This document shows positions 63,581-64,000 of a stretch of 64,000 nucleotides of DNA, piece after piece (the first letter of the stretch is position 1; every line of letters begins with the position of its first letter). Under the pieces are notes generated by a model. It made no database searches. It saw nothing but the letters and a program-made list of their open reading frames with translations, and had not been told where the DNA came from. The position numbers and the translations under genes are program-made. The DNA comes from Synaphobranchus kaupii. Its lineage: Eukaryota; Chordata; Actinopteri; Anguilliformes; Synaphobranchidae. The DNA lies in contig CM056391.1 of NCBI GenBank assembly GCA_029718625.1, positions 22,415,805-22,479,804 of the forward strand, in the 5' to 3' direction.

Positions 63581-63990
63581 GAAGTGGCTGCCACGGGCTC
63601 GGGTGAGGCCGGAGAGGCAAAGGGCGCCGGGGCAGGCAGGTTATCGATTACCGAGCCGCTCCGGCTGTCACTCCAGCGCGCGGGGGGGGGGGCGGAGGAG
63701 CTGGAGAGAGCCGTGCAGAGCCGCGCGATAACGGGAGGTGAGGCTAGAACAGCGATGGCAATCGAGGCCCCCCTGTTAATGGCTGACCTCTACACGGGAT
63801 CCTGAAGTTCATCTCGTGCGGCGCTCCGGCTCTGGATTTCGTCGCGCCTCGTCCCTCTCGGCTGAAGGAGCGATTTGGCACGGGGAGGGGGAGCAGGGGA
63901 GGTGGGGGGATTGGTTGAGCAGCGCGGGGGGCGGAGGGGGGCGCGGGCGTCGGGGGCTCCACAGCTGCTCACGCTGGCACAGACTCCTCA
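63581..63990. promoter_or_regulatory. CpG-rich block at the right edge
   Basis: GC- and CpG-dense sequence (for example GGCGCCGGGGCAGGCAGG, CCAGCGCGCGGGGG and GCCGCGCGATAACGGGAGG) that is open in several frames on both strands. It could be a CpG island with an alternative first exon of the tcf12-like gene, since the family is known to use an internal promoter for a shorter form, but I do not find the expected short-form N-terminus. It may continue past the window. Confidence 0.25.
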
Positions 63991-64000
63991 AACATGGGCG

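Overview
This is vertebrate nuclear DNA, most likely from a ray-finned fish. It carries spaced, intron-flanked exons, CA/GT and GA microsatellites, many minisatellites, several fish-type Tc1/mariner transposons, hAT-like MITEs, an L2/CR1-type LINE tail and a decayed DIRS-type retroelement. Nothing points to bacterial or viral genome organisation. The species cannot be fixed from the sequence.

The only host gene I can support is the 5' coding part of an E-protein bHLH transcription factor, best matched to TCF12 (HEB), on the + strand. Four coding exons lie at 9075-9164 (start codon at 9093), 9752-9824, 39256-39329 and 45699-45801. They join in phase into 107 codons plus one base, with GT-AG borders throughout. 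They cover the N-terminal activation domain (AD1, LDFS motif) and the Ser/Pro-rich region after it. The introns are about 0.6, 29.4 and 6.4 kb. The exon after 45801 is not visible in the last 18 kb, so the rest of the gene, including the bHLH domain, lies beyond the window.

Region 1-4.5 kb is a decayed, rearranged DIRS-type element: reverse transcriptase/RNase H remnants, then a tyrosine-recombinase remnant, plus inverted fragments of the same element. Two short stretches of the recombinase coding sequence have been tandemly amplified where they stand: a 28-bp unit about 55 times and a 39-bp (13-codon) unit 8 times. This is the most unusual structure I see. 4.5-9 kb is AT-rich non-coding DNA with a long CA microsatellite and presumably the upstream or promoter side of the gene.

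The 29-kb intron holds a palindromic MITE (about 14.0 kb), an internally deleted Tc1 relic (16.7 kb), a Tc1 fragment (19.8 kb), a 27-bp minisatellite of about 42 units (22.0-23.2 kb), a Tc1 element with another element nested in it (27.7-30.0 kb), a nearly complete 1,544-bp Tc1 element with TA target duplication (30.1-31.7 kb), a further decayed Tc1 copy (32.4-33.3 kb), an approximately 30-bp minisatellite (34.6-35.8 kb), a LINE tail (36.7 kb) and a CpG-rich block at 36.9-37.3 kb. An unidentified open segment with a good splice acceptor lies on the minus strand at 31.8-32.0 kb.

Downstream introns carry a DNA-transposon end and a strong hairpin (41.4-41.9 kb), a hAT-like MITE (43.1 kb), a 59-bp minisatellite carrying repeated E-box/M-box-like sites (48.7-49.4 kb), several microsatellites, and many GC-rich or poly-C/poly-G tracts from 53 to 60 kb and near the right edge. 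Apart from the four exons, most of the window is intronic and repetitive DNA.
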